64,000 bases of DNA from Limnoperna fortunei (GCA_944474755.1 OX104117.1:64719522-64783521); one strand, 5' to 3'; shown: positions 22,975 to 35,529, counted from the stretch's first letter. The notes: a model not told the origin generated them from the sequence alone. A program made the numbers and translations.

Positions 22975-24190
22975 ATGTCCAAGGCACATCTGTGTCCATT
23001 GGGGTAGACACCGAGACACATATGTTTGCATGTCCATTGGGTAGACACCGAGACGAATATGTTTGCATCTCCATTATGTAGACTCCTAGCCACGTGCATG
23101 CCCATTGGTAGACACCGATACACATGCATTTCTATTTGGGTAAACACCGAGACAGCGTCATGCCCAAATGGTAGACACCGAGGTACATGCATGTCCATTT
23201 GGTATTTACCGAGACACATTTGGTAGACACGTATGAGGTAAACATGCTTTTGGGTCGACACGTACGAGGTACATTTATGTCCACTGAGATAGACAACAAG
23301 GTACATACATTTGGGTAAACACCGAGACACATGCATGCGACGGTCCATTTGGTAGACACCTAGCAATGTGCATGTCTTTTGGTAGACAAGAGACACATAC
23401 ATGTCCTTTGGGGTAAACACTGAGATAAAATGCATTTCCTTTCGGTAGGAACCTATAGCCACGTGCATGTCTAATGTGGTAGATACAGCGGCACATATAT
23501 GTCTAATGTGGTATACACCGCGGCAGATGCATTTCCATTGTGGAAGACACCGAGACTCATGCATGTCCATGGTGGTACAAACCGCGGCACATACATCTCC
23601 ATTGTGGTAGACACCGCGGAACATGCATCTCCACTGTGGTAGACACCGCGGAACATCCATATCCACTGTGGTACAAACTGAGACACATACATGTCGATTG
23701 TGGTACACACCGAGGCAAATGCATGTCCATTGTGGTATACACTGAGACACATGCATGTCCATTGTGTAGACACTGAAACCCATGCATGTCCATTGTGGAA
23801 GACACTGAGAGACATGCATGTCCATTATGGTAGACAACGAGGCACGTAGATGTCTATTGTGGTAGACACCGAGGCACGTGCATGTCCATTGTGGTAAACA
23901 CCGAGACACATGCATGTCCATTGTGGTACACACCGAGGCACATGTATCCCTAATTGTTGAAAACACCGCGGCACATGCATGCATGTCCATTGTGGTAGAC
24001 CCCGAGACACATGCATGTCCACTGTGGTAGGCAGAGACACATGCATGTCCATTGTGTAGACACTGAAACCCATGCATGTCCATTGTGGTAGACACTGAGA
24101 CACATGCATGTCCATTATGGTAGACACCGAGGCACGTAGATGTCTATTGTGGTAGACACCGAGGCACGTGCATGTCCATTGTGGTAAACA
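22975..24190. repeat. 32-bp minisatellite, about 38 copies, with higher-order duplication
   Basis: Units of about 32 bp carry ACATGCATGTCCATTGTGG and TAGACACCGAG. They are well kept in 23500-24190 and more diverged in 22975-23500. Segment 23750-23900 recurs at 24040-24190 with a 290-bp offset, a higher-order duplication. The 380-codon minus frame exists because 32 is not a multiple of 3 and every frame stays open; it has Met/His/Cys repeats only and no start context. Confidence 0.9.
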
Positions 24191-24199
24191 AAAATTATT

Positions 24200-26200
24200 T
24201 CATTCGATTTAATTTGAAACAGCTTAAACATTCAAAGCTTCGCTTAGCTCGACTGCTAAATATTTTCTTATGGAAAAAAAATATTACAGTTAAATATAAT
24301 ACACATTATTGAGTCAACTCTTTTATTTAATTATTTAGAAATATAATACATTTTCCGGAACTTCCTCTAAACACCAATCCTATCTGTTATTGATCTAAAA
24401 AAACACGTATCGATTACAACTATAATATAAGCGGTGTGTACACAGCAGTCAACTAGAGTAATTAACATATATTAATTAACTAAATGACATGATGTAATTT
24501 CTGTTGTGTTCTTCTCATATCAGCGTTACGAATGGGCGACGTTGGTGTTTAATTAGCCAGAACGACTTCACAAGCCCGTTATATTTTTACACTTTTTAAT
24601 GATGAGTACAAAATATATCACATATGTAGACGGAATAATTTACCAATCTATGTTTTTTGAGTTATGGATAATTTGAACGTGCTGTATGGTTTAACTCCAG
24701 TTGTATGATGTTATTTTAGAAAGAAGAAACGCACAGATAGATAGAGAATTAATAACATGAGGTAAGATTTTGTATGAAAATAATAGAATTTATTTGAAAA
24801 TATATATTTATTACTCGTAGTAATATGATTGTTTTTGTTTCAAATAGTTTTGATGCACTCTTTAATAATACACTTGTAAATTACCAGAGTATTCCAAAAA
24901 TAAAAGGGTTAAGGTATTCTACTGACATTTTATTTATAATTCCGGGGATTTCCTGCTCCGACTAATACGTTATAAGGGAAAAGTTCAAGTAGTTAATTAG
25001 TATCCGATAATAAATAAATGAAATATGCCAATAATTGCAAAATCAAAACTCTGCATATTAAGTGGAATTAGATAAGAAATCGCTTCTACGATATGGTGAT
25101 TATAATTTCTTTTCTTTATTGAAACTAGGACGGATTATCGTATGGGGTATCTCTTAAGTTAGGAAATTCGTGTAAATAAATTATTTTCGAATTGAGAAGA
25201 TAAATCAACAAGACGTTTCGGATAATGTGCGTGTCGATTATAATTTGTGGATTACTATTAATTTTATTGATTGTATAATTCTTTAAGTTAGAAAAGTACA
25301 TTCTCCCAAGTCAGGGGAACATATAGTTGTATAATTCGCCTTATATTAAAAAATGTTTCAATTTCGACAAGTCATATGTGAAATGAGGAAACGACATCTT
25401 GACAATATGTGGAAATTGTCTATTATGATTAATATTTGTTTTATAAAAAACAATGAATTTTATCTTTAAATATTAAAATGGGTAATATACAACAATTTGA
25501 TGTGAACGTTGTGTTGACAATTTTGTCGCGATTTGTCAAATGGGGGAGTAATTAATTCCAACCAGGATCCCATATAAGAATGCACGAGCGCAAAGTTCAA
25601 AGCCAAGATCGGGAATTCACCAAATCATTTATTTTATATGATTTTCCCATCTTTTATCTAGTTGCCAAAATGTTTTACCAATAAACAAGGCTTTAATTCA
25701 AAGAAGAAGTTTCTCCTGTTAGCTACTTACGAACAATTTTACACATGTTATAAACTATTAGCTGAATATTAAAACAAAAGTTTGGCAATCAAAACGTGCA
25801 GAAACTCAACTTTCAGTGCTTCTGTGTAGTAATTGAAGCAAAGAGGGTCAAAAGGGGGAAGGATGTTTTTAACGTGTTTCATTGTTTATTACAAAATCAA
25901 CCAAATTTTACACCCTTTCACATTGCAAATAAAATTGGTTTTCGTAGTATACCAGGCTTTGTTTTCTTTGTTAATGGAATTTTTTATGCTATGATTTTTT
26001 ACTGTAATTATTACTTATCAGATATAGATGTAACTAGACGTATTCACTTTTATTTATGCCGTTGCCCTTTGTGAATAACAGTTGTTTTACCCCTTACCCC
26101 CCCCCCCCCGGAAACCCCAACTACCACCACCACCACTATCCAATAGCTGAAACCTAAATACAAAATGTAAATATATGGATGTTAGAAACTAGACAACTGT
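24200..26200. other. Mostly intron-like AT-rich sequence
   Basis: If the gene model is right, 24762-26920 is its intron. The open frame at 25796-26074 shows no family resemblance and lies inside it. There is a poly-C tract at 26098-26109. Confidence 0.35.
24757..24761 (+). CDS. Candidate first coding exon (ATGAG) of the gene at 26921
   Basis: ATGAG is followed directly by GTAAGATT, a strong donor. Joining it to the acceptor at 26920 gives ATG AGT TGC AGA and continues in frame without a stop into the 26921-27560 exon, adding 22 residues (MSCREICRRTFRGCLRIPGC then KT). The in-frame match of a start codon and donor to a downstream open exon is the only evidence. Transcript data are not available here. 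Confidence 0.4.
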
Positions 26201-26208
26201 CGCGTAAT

Positions 26209-26307
26209 CATCCTCCCACGTCAGGAGTTCTGATTCCACGTTCCTGTCTTCATCTTCAGTGCTGAGTGGAGCAAACGAGAAATCAGAACCCTTGACTTGG
26301 GAGGATG
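26209..26307. mobile_element. 99-bp MITE related to the CATCCTC element
   Basis: The ends CATCCTCCCACGTCAGG and CATCCTCCCAAGTCAAGG (inward) are imperfect inverted repeats of about 27 bp. They match the ends of the 983-bp element at 11926. The flanks TCGCGTAAT and TCGGTAAT look like a 9-bp duplication with one base lost. A lone end fragment with CTCCCAAGTCAGGGG lies at about 25303-25318. Confidence 0.75.
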
Positions 26308-26837
26308 TCGGTAATCTGAACAACTAGGCTTAACACATCAAAACCAATATTGTTCTGTAAAACATTATACTGAGTACCACTAGATAAAACTTCAACACTT
26401 TGACAGTGTTGATTCTTTCTTTATGTAATAAATGTATGACCTATATTTTTAATCGCCTTCGTTGGAAATAACTGTATGAAAACAAGAGCAACGCAATTAA
26501 TATTGAATGCCCCCCCCCCCTTTTAGTAATGCGTTTTTGTTTGTTGTATAGATTTTACGAAATTTTCAGCAATTATTCAGCTATAATATTGGTTCGGTTT
26601 GAATAAGTCTTGTAACTTAATGTTAAAGCAAAGGATACACTTACCCTTCCCAAGTAGCAATTTCAGGGACTATCTGTAAATAATAAGCCCGGTCTCTTGT
26701 GTTGTTGCTTTCAGTCTTTCATTCTTAAATTTTTAACCTGGCACGAGATTTTTCTGTATGGTATAATATCCATGATAAACTAGGGGCACCTGTATGTGCA
26801 TGCAAAATACACATTTGTTCCAAGTCTTGAAAATAAA

Positions 26838-26886
26838 CATCAATCAATCAATCAATCAATCATCAACCAATCAATCAATCAATCAA
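26838..26886 (+). repeat. (CAAT)n microsatellite
   Basis: Tandem ATCA/CAAT units lie just upstream of the acceptor at 26920. Confidence 0.85.
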
Positions 26887-26920
26887 ATTAACACTAAGCA
26901 CATTTTAATTCCTGTTACAG

Positions 26921-27560
26921 TTGCAGAGAAATTTGCCGGCGGACATTCCGTGGATGTTTACGAATACCAGGTTGTAAAACGATGTGTTATAAATGCATTT
27001 TATTGCCATGTTGTTCAAGTGATAGCGACGACGAAAAAGACGAAAAGGACGATGAAGGCTATGACAGCTATGGTATTACCGCTTCACAGAACCATTTACC
27101 GGAACCACAGGCTGCAGCTCCTGTGGGCACTAACAGTGTACATGATGTAGACTTTGAAAACCATGATTACATCAACGAACCTTCTGTCAATCAACCAACA
27201 TCTAGTCACGTCGACAATAAATTTGCCGAAGTAATGTACGTTTCGATGAATTTGTCAGAAAACGACGAAAACCCAGATTCAAAGTCATCGGTTCAGTATA
27301 CAGTTTTCCAAGATAAACATGCGTGTGTGAATAATCGACATGACTATGTGAACGAAAGTGTTTTGTTTGCAAAATCAGACTCTAGCCCTTCAAATTGCCA
27401 AACAGCAACGAACTGTGTCACTTCACCAATACAAAGACCTAAAACTTCACAGGTCACGGACAGTTCACCTACAGTTAAAGACTATGAAAAAAGAGAAAGT
27501 AAAGTAGCAGACACCACTTCCCACAAGCAGACGTTAATTCTCTTGGAAACTGATTTGTGA
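26921..27560 (+). CDS. Small Cys-rich, acidic protein with Tyr motifs, function unknown
   Basis: The acceptor CCTGTTACAG ends at 26920 and the frame is open from there to the stop at 27558-27560. A conservative start is the ATG at 26982 (192 residues). With the candidate exon at 24757 the protein has 214 residues. The N terminus is rich in Cys and basic residues and contains MCYKCILLPCC, which could be palmitoylated. An acidic run (DSDDEKDEKDDEGYDSYG) follows at residues 13-30. The rest is polar and probably disordered, with repeated Tyr motifs: HDYINEPSV and HDYVNESV (YxN type), MYVSMN, QYTVF and DYEKR. YxN motifs in animal adaptors can bind the Grb2 SH2 domain after phosphorylation. A membrane-tethered signalling adaptor is therefore conceivable, but this is inference from motifs only. 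No globular domain is seen. Confidence 0.6.
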
Positions 27561-29690
27561 AACACATGTTTTTGCTTGTTTGTTGTTAATTATAACTCAG
27601 GGCGTATGGTCTTGTTAAGATTTGGTGCATTATTAGACATTTATTTTTATATATTCTAGTCAATTATTCTTATCAGTATGGTAATTGTACAGATCAGTTT
27701 ATATTAAGTAATTAGATCTTTGATATAACTGCATAATATTTCAAGGCCAACTAAACATTTCCGTTGACCCTTTGCCAGGGAATGATCTTGCATTTTTTTA
27801 AATGGGTGGGATAAGACTAGTACTGCTTCTGTTGATAATCTGTCTTATCTTGGATGTCATAGGAACGGGTATTCCAATTCCCCACACCTCAATTACCACC
27901 AATTACTGGTCTAAATAATATATTTGTTTTGGGAATTTTCAGCTAAAATTTCTAGGTGTTCTGTATAGGCCTAGGCTTGGTCTAGATCACGTGACTGGGT
28001 AAATAATCTCGCTTATGTAATATATATCAAATATCATTTATTATTTAGCCTTTATTGTACTTCATTGTTGGAGTTTTAACCATTTACAATAATGTTTTGT
28101 GTTGAAAATATGTTTTTGTAGTCTTGATGTTTTGGGGTGGGTTGGGGGGAGGGGGCAAGAATTTCAACCTGTATTAAACCATTTAAAGACATAATTTTTT
28201 TTAAGTAAAATTATTTTTCCTCTGTTGGAAATAGTAACTTTACATAATGTCACAGATCACTTACAATGATAATTAACCCTCAATCGGAATTCTTTCAATT
28301 TAAAACCCAGTGGAAATGTAGTAAATTGAATTTTTATTTCAAAATCAGCATTTTTCAACATGCTTTGTATATTTAATTGCCATATTATTTACCAATTAAA
28401 GAAATAATCAATAGAAATTAATTCTAAATAAATATGCTTTAAAGTATTTGAATTGTTTCGAAATGTCTCCCTTCTTATCAGTTTAAACTGTATACATTCT
28501 TGCATGAAACTTAAAAAAAAATTAAAATTGTATATGTTAATTGTCATATAAAGAGAAAAAATATTATTTTATTTTTTAAAGGGTATAGTTTCAAAGTAGA
28601 AGACACATCAGTTATTACCACTATTTCTAGGATTTAAAATATTCCCATATTCTCCAAAAAAGTCTTTCATTTAAGGGCAAATACTTTTTATGCCATTGTG
28701 AGAGAACATTGGCTATTGATCCAGTTGTAACCTTGCAATAGCTGCACTGTACTGTGTATTATAAAAGTATTAAAACTCGACACGAAATAAACAAAAACTT
28801 TACAATTAAATGAAATTGAAAATCTATGTATTACCAAGTTAATACGTGGCCTTCATCTGATAAGTTTGTTAAATTTATTTTTTGTCATTTTTATTGTAGA
28901 ATTTTTAATTTTTTGTATGACATTATATCAATTTGATAAAAAAAAAAAGAAAAAATACTGTGCAAAATATACATAATTTTAAAAACTTTATGAATGTATC
29001 TTGGCCTGAATATTCTTGTACTGTACCAGTTCAGTAAATAGGTCATATGATACTGCATGTCAATATTTTATCAACTACGTGTACATGTAACAATCTGAAC
29101 TATAACCTTATCATGTCTAAGTATTGTGATAATTACAGTGTTAATCTACACACATATACATGTATTGAGTGCCACTATCATTCTTTTTACACTTCCTGGT
29201 GTTTTTCTCAAATTACAAAAAAAATATATTATTGTTAGAGCTTTATTAATAGTATTTATTCACCCACAAGAAAGATGATATTACAGCCCAAATTATTTTC
29301 TGTAATTTTGGTATGGTAGATACCATTTAAACTTTAGGGATGTTTGCTGGTCATGTTTTGATGTTATGTAAGATATTCTAATTCATGGTTGTATCCATTT
29401 TAAGGCATTAAATTTTTTACCCATTGCCCCCAACTACTTTATTTTAGAATTGTATTAGTCTAATTAAAATTACACTTGGTTTTATCCATTTCATAGCATT
29501 AAATATTTTTACCCAGTTCCCACCAACTACTTAATTTTAGAATTATATTAGTTTAATTATAATAGGCACTTTGTGTTTTCTATTTATGTTTGGTCTTAAG
29601 CTTCATAAAAACTTAAATAGTGAACACATGAAGAGCTAATTTTAATTAGAGTTAAGTAAATTTAAAACTTAATTAAAAAATCTATTACAT
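27561..29690. other. Probable 3' UTR and intergenic sequence
   Basis: AT-rich sequence following the gene. Several AATAAA hexamers occur, for example near 28427 and 28786, but I cannot choose the functional one. No other gene is seen. Confidence 0.35.
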
Positions 29691-29694
29691 GTTG

Positions 29695-30060
29695 GTTCTT
29701 TACCTGTTCATACAAGACCAATGAAAAGTCAAAAGAAACCAGTTTCCTTCCAAGTTTTCATTTATATCTCTACCTTCTCCACACAAGATCAATGAAAAAT
29801 CAAAAGAAACCCAATTCCTACCAAATTTTCATTTATATCTTTACCTGTTCATACAAGATCAATGAAAAGTCTAAAGAAACCTGTTTCCTACCAAACTTTC
29901 ACTTATATCTTGACCTGTCCATACAAAATAACATGAAAAGTCAAGAGAAACTTTTTTCCTGCAAAATTTTTATTTATATTTATTTATATAAAGCACATTT
30001 ATATCATTACCTGTCCATACAAGACCAATGAAAAATCAAGAGAAACCCTTGATATATTAA
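29695..30060. repeat. Tandem repeat, about 70-bp unit, five copies
   Basis: Units carry ACCTGTTCATACAAGA, CAATGAAAAGTCAAAAGAAA and TTTTCATTTATATCT. They begin near 29701, 29771, 29842, 29912 and 30008; the last spacing is longer because of an AT-rich insert. On the minus strand most units read GAACAG/GTAAAG or GACAG/GTAA, which looks like a 5' splice site, but no exon is recognisable. Confidence 0.8.
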
Positions 30061-32265
30061 ACTGTTCAGTAAACAGCCTTACCTGTAATAAAAAAACTTA
30101 GAATATCAGTTAGAGTGAACATATCATTTCATTTTTAATTTTTTTTACATATTTATATATTTAACTTCTATAGATGTCTGTTACCTGTCAGTTGGTGTGT
30201 TAAGTTTTTAGCAATTACGTAAGGAACAAACTGTGCAATATATTTAGTTTATTATCTCCCTTGACTAGAAGCAATAAGGGAGATAACATCTTTGACAAAT
30301 GGAAATAATTAACTACAGATAAACTACACATGTTTTCATTCATTAGCATTATTCCCACTTTTCAATGCAAGTTTATTTTATTCATGAAACTTTCTAGTTT
30401 TAAGATTTTTTTATTTTACTGCATTTTAAAATTGCATGGCATCCATGTTTTTATGAAATATTTGTATTTTAATTATTGTCAGATTTTTAACATTTTAATT
30501 CCGATATGTTTTAGAGTAGATATCCTATTGATAAATCTTTGTCAGTTTCCAGGACAAGCAAAATTATTGATTTCTTACATAAATGGCTGACTTGGGTTTG
30601 AAATGACCAAGCTGAGTACATGTGCACTAATCTCTACCACTATCATCTAATCAAAAACACCTAAAACAAAAGCATTGCTATGGTAATATGTTTCAGGTGT
30701 TCTGGTTTGATGTCAGATATTAAATAATGGAAAATCAGACTGTGAAAGTTGAAAGTCTACAGAGGAAATAGGTGCTGTCATGCACTTTTTGGGAAAGCAT
30801 TGTGATGTTTCACTCATGATAAAAACATTGTCATGACAAAATTTCATGGAAGATCACCTGCTCTTCGCAAAAAAAGTATAGAAGAACCTATTAGTCTTTC
30901 TGTTTTATTGGCTTGTAATCTGAAGGTTTTAAAGTGTTAAAATTGTAAATTCAATATGAGATCTAGTGCGTTGATTTATCTAAACATTTATATACATATA
31001 CACTGATTGGGCGATTTCTTTAACCCAAAATCAGTTTATTTTGGCATCAGGATATTTAGGCATTTTCTCTCAAAAGCCATTTGTTTTATTTTGGTGTGTT
31101 TAATTTTGGCCTTTTGTACAACTGATGTGTTAACTTTTGACACCTTGGATATTTCTCTCTTTAAATCGCAGAAGCGACCAAGGTTATTATATGTGTTTTA
31201 TATATTATAATAGTAATATACAATTTTCGGGGGCGGTGTGTATCCACTTAGAGATCCAGCCATGACTCCTAAAATGTGTTAGTTAAGTTTTATTAGATTA
31301 TGTAATTACCACACATATCATATAAAACAAATGTTCATTATTGTCCTTCTGTCAGTAAATAACGATAACGGATTTAAATTTTAATCCTTTTTGTATTCCA
31401 GCAGCTTGATTGAATGACAATATAGGTGTCATTTTTATGATTAATAATATGGTCTAATTAATAAATGATAAGCCCGACATAATTACGTATGAATATAAAT
31501 GAATACATGGTGTTTTCTTGACAATTTTATAAGAAAATATGGAAATGTAATTTCCTTATAAACACAGTTGTGTAATACTGGTATTTTAATCCATAAACGT
31601 TAAGGTATTGTCTTACCAGTCCACAATTTTGGCATGTAAAATGTTGGTGCATGCTTTATTTTGGTGTGTTTAATTTTGGCTCTTTCACCAAAAGGGCCAA
31701 ATAAACCAAAATAAAACTACAACCAAAATAACCAGATTTACGTTACGTTTTAATTTACAGGAACCTATGCAAGTAATCAAACGCATAAAATAAACTTTCA
31801 CATGCTTCGAACTTTTTAAGTAGTATTAACAGTTATCTAATTTATATAATTTAAATCATGTTTACATTGTTTATATATCTTTATACAGTATTGGTGTTGT
31901 GATTACAATAATTTATCAAAATATTAATAAACAAATGTGATATTTTATGCCTTTTTTGTTCACCAATTAATTTACTTTATGATTTACTAGTATTTTAAAC
32001 TGAATTGCAGACTTTTATAAATGGTTTCTTGCTAGTCAAGAATTATATTCAGGGTTTCCACAAAGATTTTCATTTTTGATTTCAATGGATTTTCAAGGAC
32101 TTTCCAAAGTTTTTGAATCATTTTCAGGGTCTGTTAGAATGGCCTAACATCCATTTCATTATCATAACTGAAATAGTATTTCAAAATTCTGTTAATTAAG
32201 GCTCTTGAATGATTTCAAATGTCCAAATAGATGTATCTCGTTTTGAAGCTTTAGTTGCAAATTAT
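30061..32265. other. Unassigned sequence with one duplicated segment
   Basis: TTATTTTGGTGTGTTTAATT plus TTGGC occurs at about 31086-31110 and again at 31656-31680. An inverted CCAAAATAAAAC-type partner follows at about 31705. No gene is seen. Confidence 0.4.
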
Positions 32266-32270
32266 TTTGA

Positions 32271-32531
32271 GGGGCCGAGTGGTTAAGGTAGTTAGTCTAC
32301 TATTGATCATGTGGTTTTGTCAACACTGAGGTTGCTGGTTCGAGTTTCACTGCGGTCAGTGTGTAATTGACTCCAATCTTAATTGACAAGGATTGCCAGT
32401 TTTCCTACCGAAGGTCGGGGGTTGTCCGCCTCCCCCCCCCCTATTAAAAAATGGAGGTCATGATAAAGATGAAAAATAGATTAAAGTGGTGTTAAACATC
32501 ATTCCAAATTAAAAAAACAAAAAACAAAAAA
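32271..32531 (+). mobile_element. SINE, near full length
   Basis: It has a tRNA-like head (GGGGCCGAGTGGTTAAGGTA, B box TGGTTCGAG near 32336), the body with TTGACAAGGATTGCCAGTTT and the decayed 3' part (GTGGTGTTAAACATCATTCC, A-rich tail). A second copy in the opposite orientation starts about 200 bp downstream. Confidence 0.8.
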
Positions 32532-32724
32532 AATATTTTGCCCCTTTAAAAGTAACCACGAGACTGCAAAACTTTGTAATATAAATGGGAAGGTAAACGT
32601 GCAATATGTCTCACTTTTCAATGTAAAAAATTTTTTTTTCATGCTTCCACTCCAAACTTTACAAGATTTTTTTGTTGCAGTAGTGGGCAAATGTATGTTG
32701 CTGCATTCCAATAGAAACATCACT

Positions 32725-32950
32725 TACAGCAATTTTTCAGCTATATCATGGTGTCCAGATTTTATTGGGAAAGGATGTCAGAATAACAGGTGAAACCCCT
32801 GACTATTGTTAGGAAAACTTGCAATCCTTGTCAATTAAGATTGGAGTCCAGCATAACTTCCCACAGTGAGTATCAAACCTGCAAGCTCAGTGTTGACAGG
32901 CACATGATCAATTGTAAATTTGTAACTTAACCACTATGCCTCCAAGGACC
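32725..32950 (-). mobile_element. SINE, opposite orientation to the copy at 32271
   Basis: The reverse complement begins with a tRNA-like head near 32950, continues with the body (AAACTGGCAATCC-like sequence near 32812-32840) and ends at the central GATATAGCTGAAAAATTGCT-type segment near 32728. It lacks the final tail. Confidence 0.75.
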
Positions 32951-33199
32951 CCTTTTCCTCAGAATCATTGTGGGACCAGATATGAAGGTTTTTATATTTC
33001 TCTTTCGAGACAGGACAGATCTTATTAAACTTTCAAGATTTCTGTTTTCCACTAGTCCATAATGGTTTTGAGGGTTTCTATAGTGCTAACACACTTAGCT
33101 TCCTGAAATTCATTTGACCCATAAACAACTAACATGTTTTTGACTGCATATCAAGTAGTCTTGCAACCTTATAATTAAAAATTACTTAAGTTTCTCGTT

Positions 33200-33560
33200 A
33201 TCATATTCAGTTAGCAAGAGTTGCATTACTTGACAAGGGAGACAGTAAATACTTGATCTGATTAGAATGTTAACTAAAAACCCCTTGTATCATCTTCAGT
33301 TATCAAGAATTTCCTTAAATTTACTGGTCATTTAGCAGGAAGTCACATTTCTCTATAAAGGAGACAATAACTTCAAGAATGACTAATTAATTTTACTGAA
33401 GTCTCCCCTTTTATTATATTCATTTAGCAGGAAGTAGCATTTCTCCACAAGGGAGACAATAACTACAAGAATGACTTATTATTTTTACTGAAGTCTCCCC
33501 TTTTAGTATCTTCACTGAGCAGGAAGTCACAATTCTCATCATGGGAGGCAATGAATACAA
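33200..33560 (+). repeat. Tandem repeat, about 93-bp unit
   Basis: Units carry TTTAGCAGGAAGTCACATTT, GGGAGACAATAA and ACTGAAGTCTCCCCTTTT. Clear copies begin near 33331, 33423 and 33517, with decayed copies to the left near 33208 and 33293. A detached copy lies at about 34484-34545, so about 900 bp were probably inserted within the array. Confidence 0.75.
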
Positions 33561-33599
33561 AAGACTTGATTGATAATGTTACTAAAGTTACTATTTGAC

Positions 33600-34480
33600 A
33601 CAACTATTTCTGACTATTGGTGTACGATAAACCTTTTTATTACATTAATAGAATTTTGCGTGTTTTAGATTGGTCTAAAAAAACTTTCGGGTCACGATAA
33701 ATCGCAACAGTACTCAAATTAAATAAAATGTTTGTACGTTGCACGATTCCGCTGCATAGTAGTCAAGCGGAATCCGGTATCGACCTGGTTTTTATGTTTT
33801 AGCCAATCAGAATAGCTGTCTTAATAAATTCATTCGTCCAATCAAATCGATTGTATTAATTGTACACAATTCAATGACATCAGCTATACATACATTGTGC
33901 GTGTCAACAACAAATGGGAGAAACTCAATTCTACTCTTCTTAATATTTGAAACCGGAATTTCAGGATTATCAGCAAATTGATATCAAAATGCGGTATTAA
34001 ATAAAACATATTGAGGGTAACTAGCATTACAACAATTACAAAATGTAAGCAGGTGCTCCAGTAGAAAATACATCATCAGTTTTTCTGATCAAGGGAGATG
34101 GTGGTTTTATTCATGTAATAAAACAATTAATGACTTTGATATACGATCCCTATCAGGATTTATCAGCCCTCAAAAATGTATATTCACTGAGCCGCTAGGC
34201 GAGGTGAATATTACATTTTCTCTGGCTGATAAATCCAGATAGCGACCTATATCAAAGTCATTAATTGTATAATATCAACACATGAACTCATATACTATAG
34301 TTATGGAAGTGAGAGGTTTGACATGTTATAAAACCTGGTTCAATCAACCATTTCTTTTGAAATCCCTGTATGCTGTAGTTGATATATTTTTGGTTGTTGG
34401 TTCGCAAGTTTCCAGTTTTTAAGACTTTGATTTGTGGATTGTCTTTCTTGACAGTTTGGTATTTGTTATAACCTTCATTT
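33600..34480. other. Insert-like segment between copies of the 93-bp repeat
   Basis: The segment separates one unit of the 93-bp repeat (34484) from the rest (33200-33560). It contains the 146-bp palindrome at 34123-34268. The remainder has no recognised coding potential. It may be one or more mobile elements, but borders are not resolved. Confidence 0.4.
34123..34268. repeat. Long palindrome, 146 bp
   Basis: ACAATTAATGACTTTGATAT at the left end is mirrored exactly at the right end. The arms continue through GGATTTATCAGCC with few mismatches to a centre near CCGCTAGGCGAGG. Arms are about 60 bp, consistent with a hairpin-forming MITE. Confidence 0.8.
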
Positions 34481-34559
34481 ATTATCTTCATTTAGCAGGA
34501 AGTCATATTACTCTACAAGGGAGACAATAAATACAAAAGACTGACTTTGCAGAACTACA

Positions 34560-35400
34560 TTTAATTACTAGTGAATACACACAGCGAGAGGATATATAAA
34601 GTCTAAACCTTCAGTGTAACAGTCAGGACATTTTCTCTACTACCACTGCTATTTATATCTCATGTCATGGACTATACAGTGTTGTATCTAGCAAAACAGT
34701 GAACAAAATATGAAAATGATCTTATGTCATGAAAGCATCGGCCAACATAACAGAAAAGTGTTTTTAAAAACATGAAACAACATTTTTGGATGAAAAAAAT
34801 GAATTTTGGGATTTGGTATTTATGCATATCCCGTTGTTACCATGGTGAAAACATACAAATCTGGACTTCCCAAGTGAGTATGTTTTCCCCACCAATACTA
34901 CAAGCAAAAATTCTACTTTTCTTCCAATTATCACTCATTACAGAAAATGAAAATGAATTAAAAAAAAACTCTACAAATAAAAATTGATCTGCTCTATTAT
35001 CATGCAGGTCTTAAAAACATCTAACAAAATAGTGCAAAAATAAAATTCTTCAATACTGGTAGTCCATCTTAAAACATGATGTACAAGTAGCAGAAAAAGA
35101 AGGAAAATGGCCGCCACACCAGAAATCTGAAGTAATAAATTACATGCAGCTTTTTGCATCACAATATCAAATGTACAAAATAAAAGGAAAAAAAAACACC
35201 TTTACCCCAATGAAGGTAAATTAAAATAAATAAGCAACACACAAAGCACTTTAAACATTAGTAGGGTCTTTAGTACAATATAATACCAATCTCAATAATT
35301 AGCCTACTATATTATTTGTAATGCATATATAATAACTTTATTTTTTGGAATATAGGTCTACATCTTTTTTATTATATCTCAATATAACCCTACAAAGACT
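34560..35400. other. Unassigned AT-rich sequence
   Basis: No gene or repeat was recognised. Confidence 0.4.
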
Positions 35401-35403
35401 GTC

Positions 35404-35520
35404 CTATTTGTCCACCGAGACTATGCCAATAGTCCACAGAGACTGTGTTATTTGTCCACAGAGACTGTGTTATTTGTCCACAGAGACTATACCTAAGGCC
35501 CTAGTCCACAGAGACTTATA
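35404..35520. repeat. Tandem repeat, 22-bp unit
   Basis: ATTTGTCCACAGAGACTGTG plus TT recurs with 22-bp spacing, flanked by decayed copies (GTCCACCGAGAC, GTCCACAGAGAC). Confidence 0.85.
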
Positions 35521-35529
35521 GTCCAGAAA

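Noticed and set aside
22953..24095. A 380-codon minus-strand open frame
   Set aside because: It lies entirely in the 32-bp minisatellite; all frames are open because the unit length is not divisible by 3 and the unit lacks stops.
22975..24190. CRISPR-like array
   Set aside because: Units are contiguous degenerate repeats without unique spacers, in a eukaryotic context.
25796..26074. Open frame of 92 codons
   Set aside because: Hydrophobic low-complexity translation in intron-like AT-rich sequence without splice or family support.
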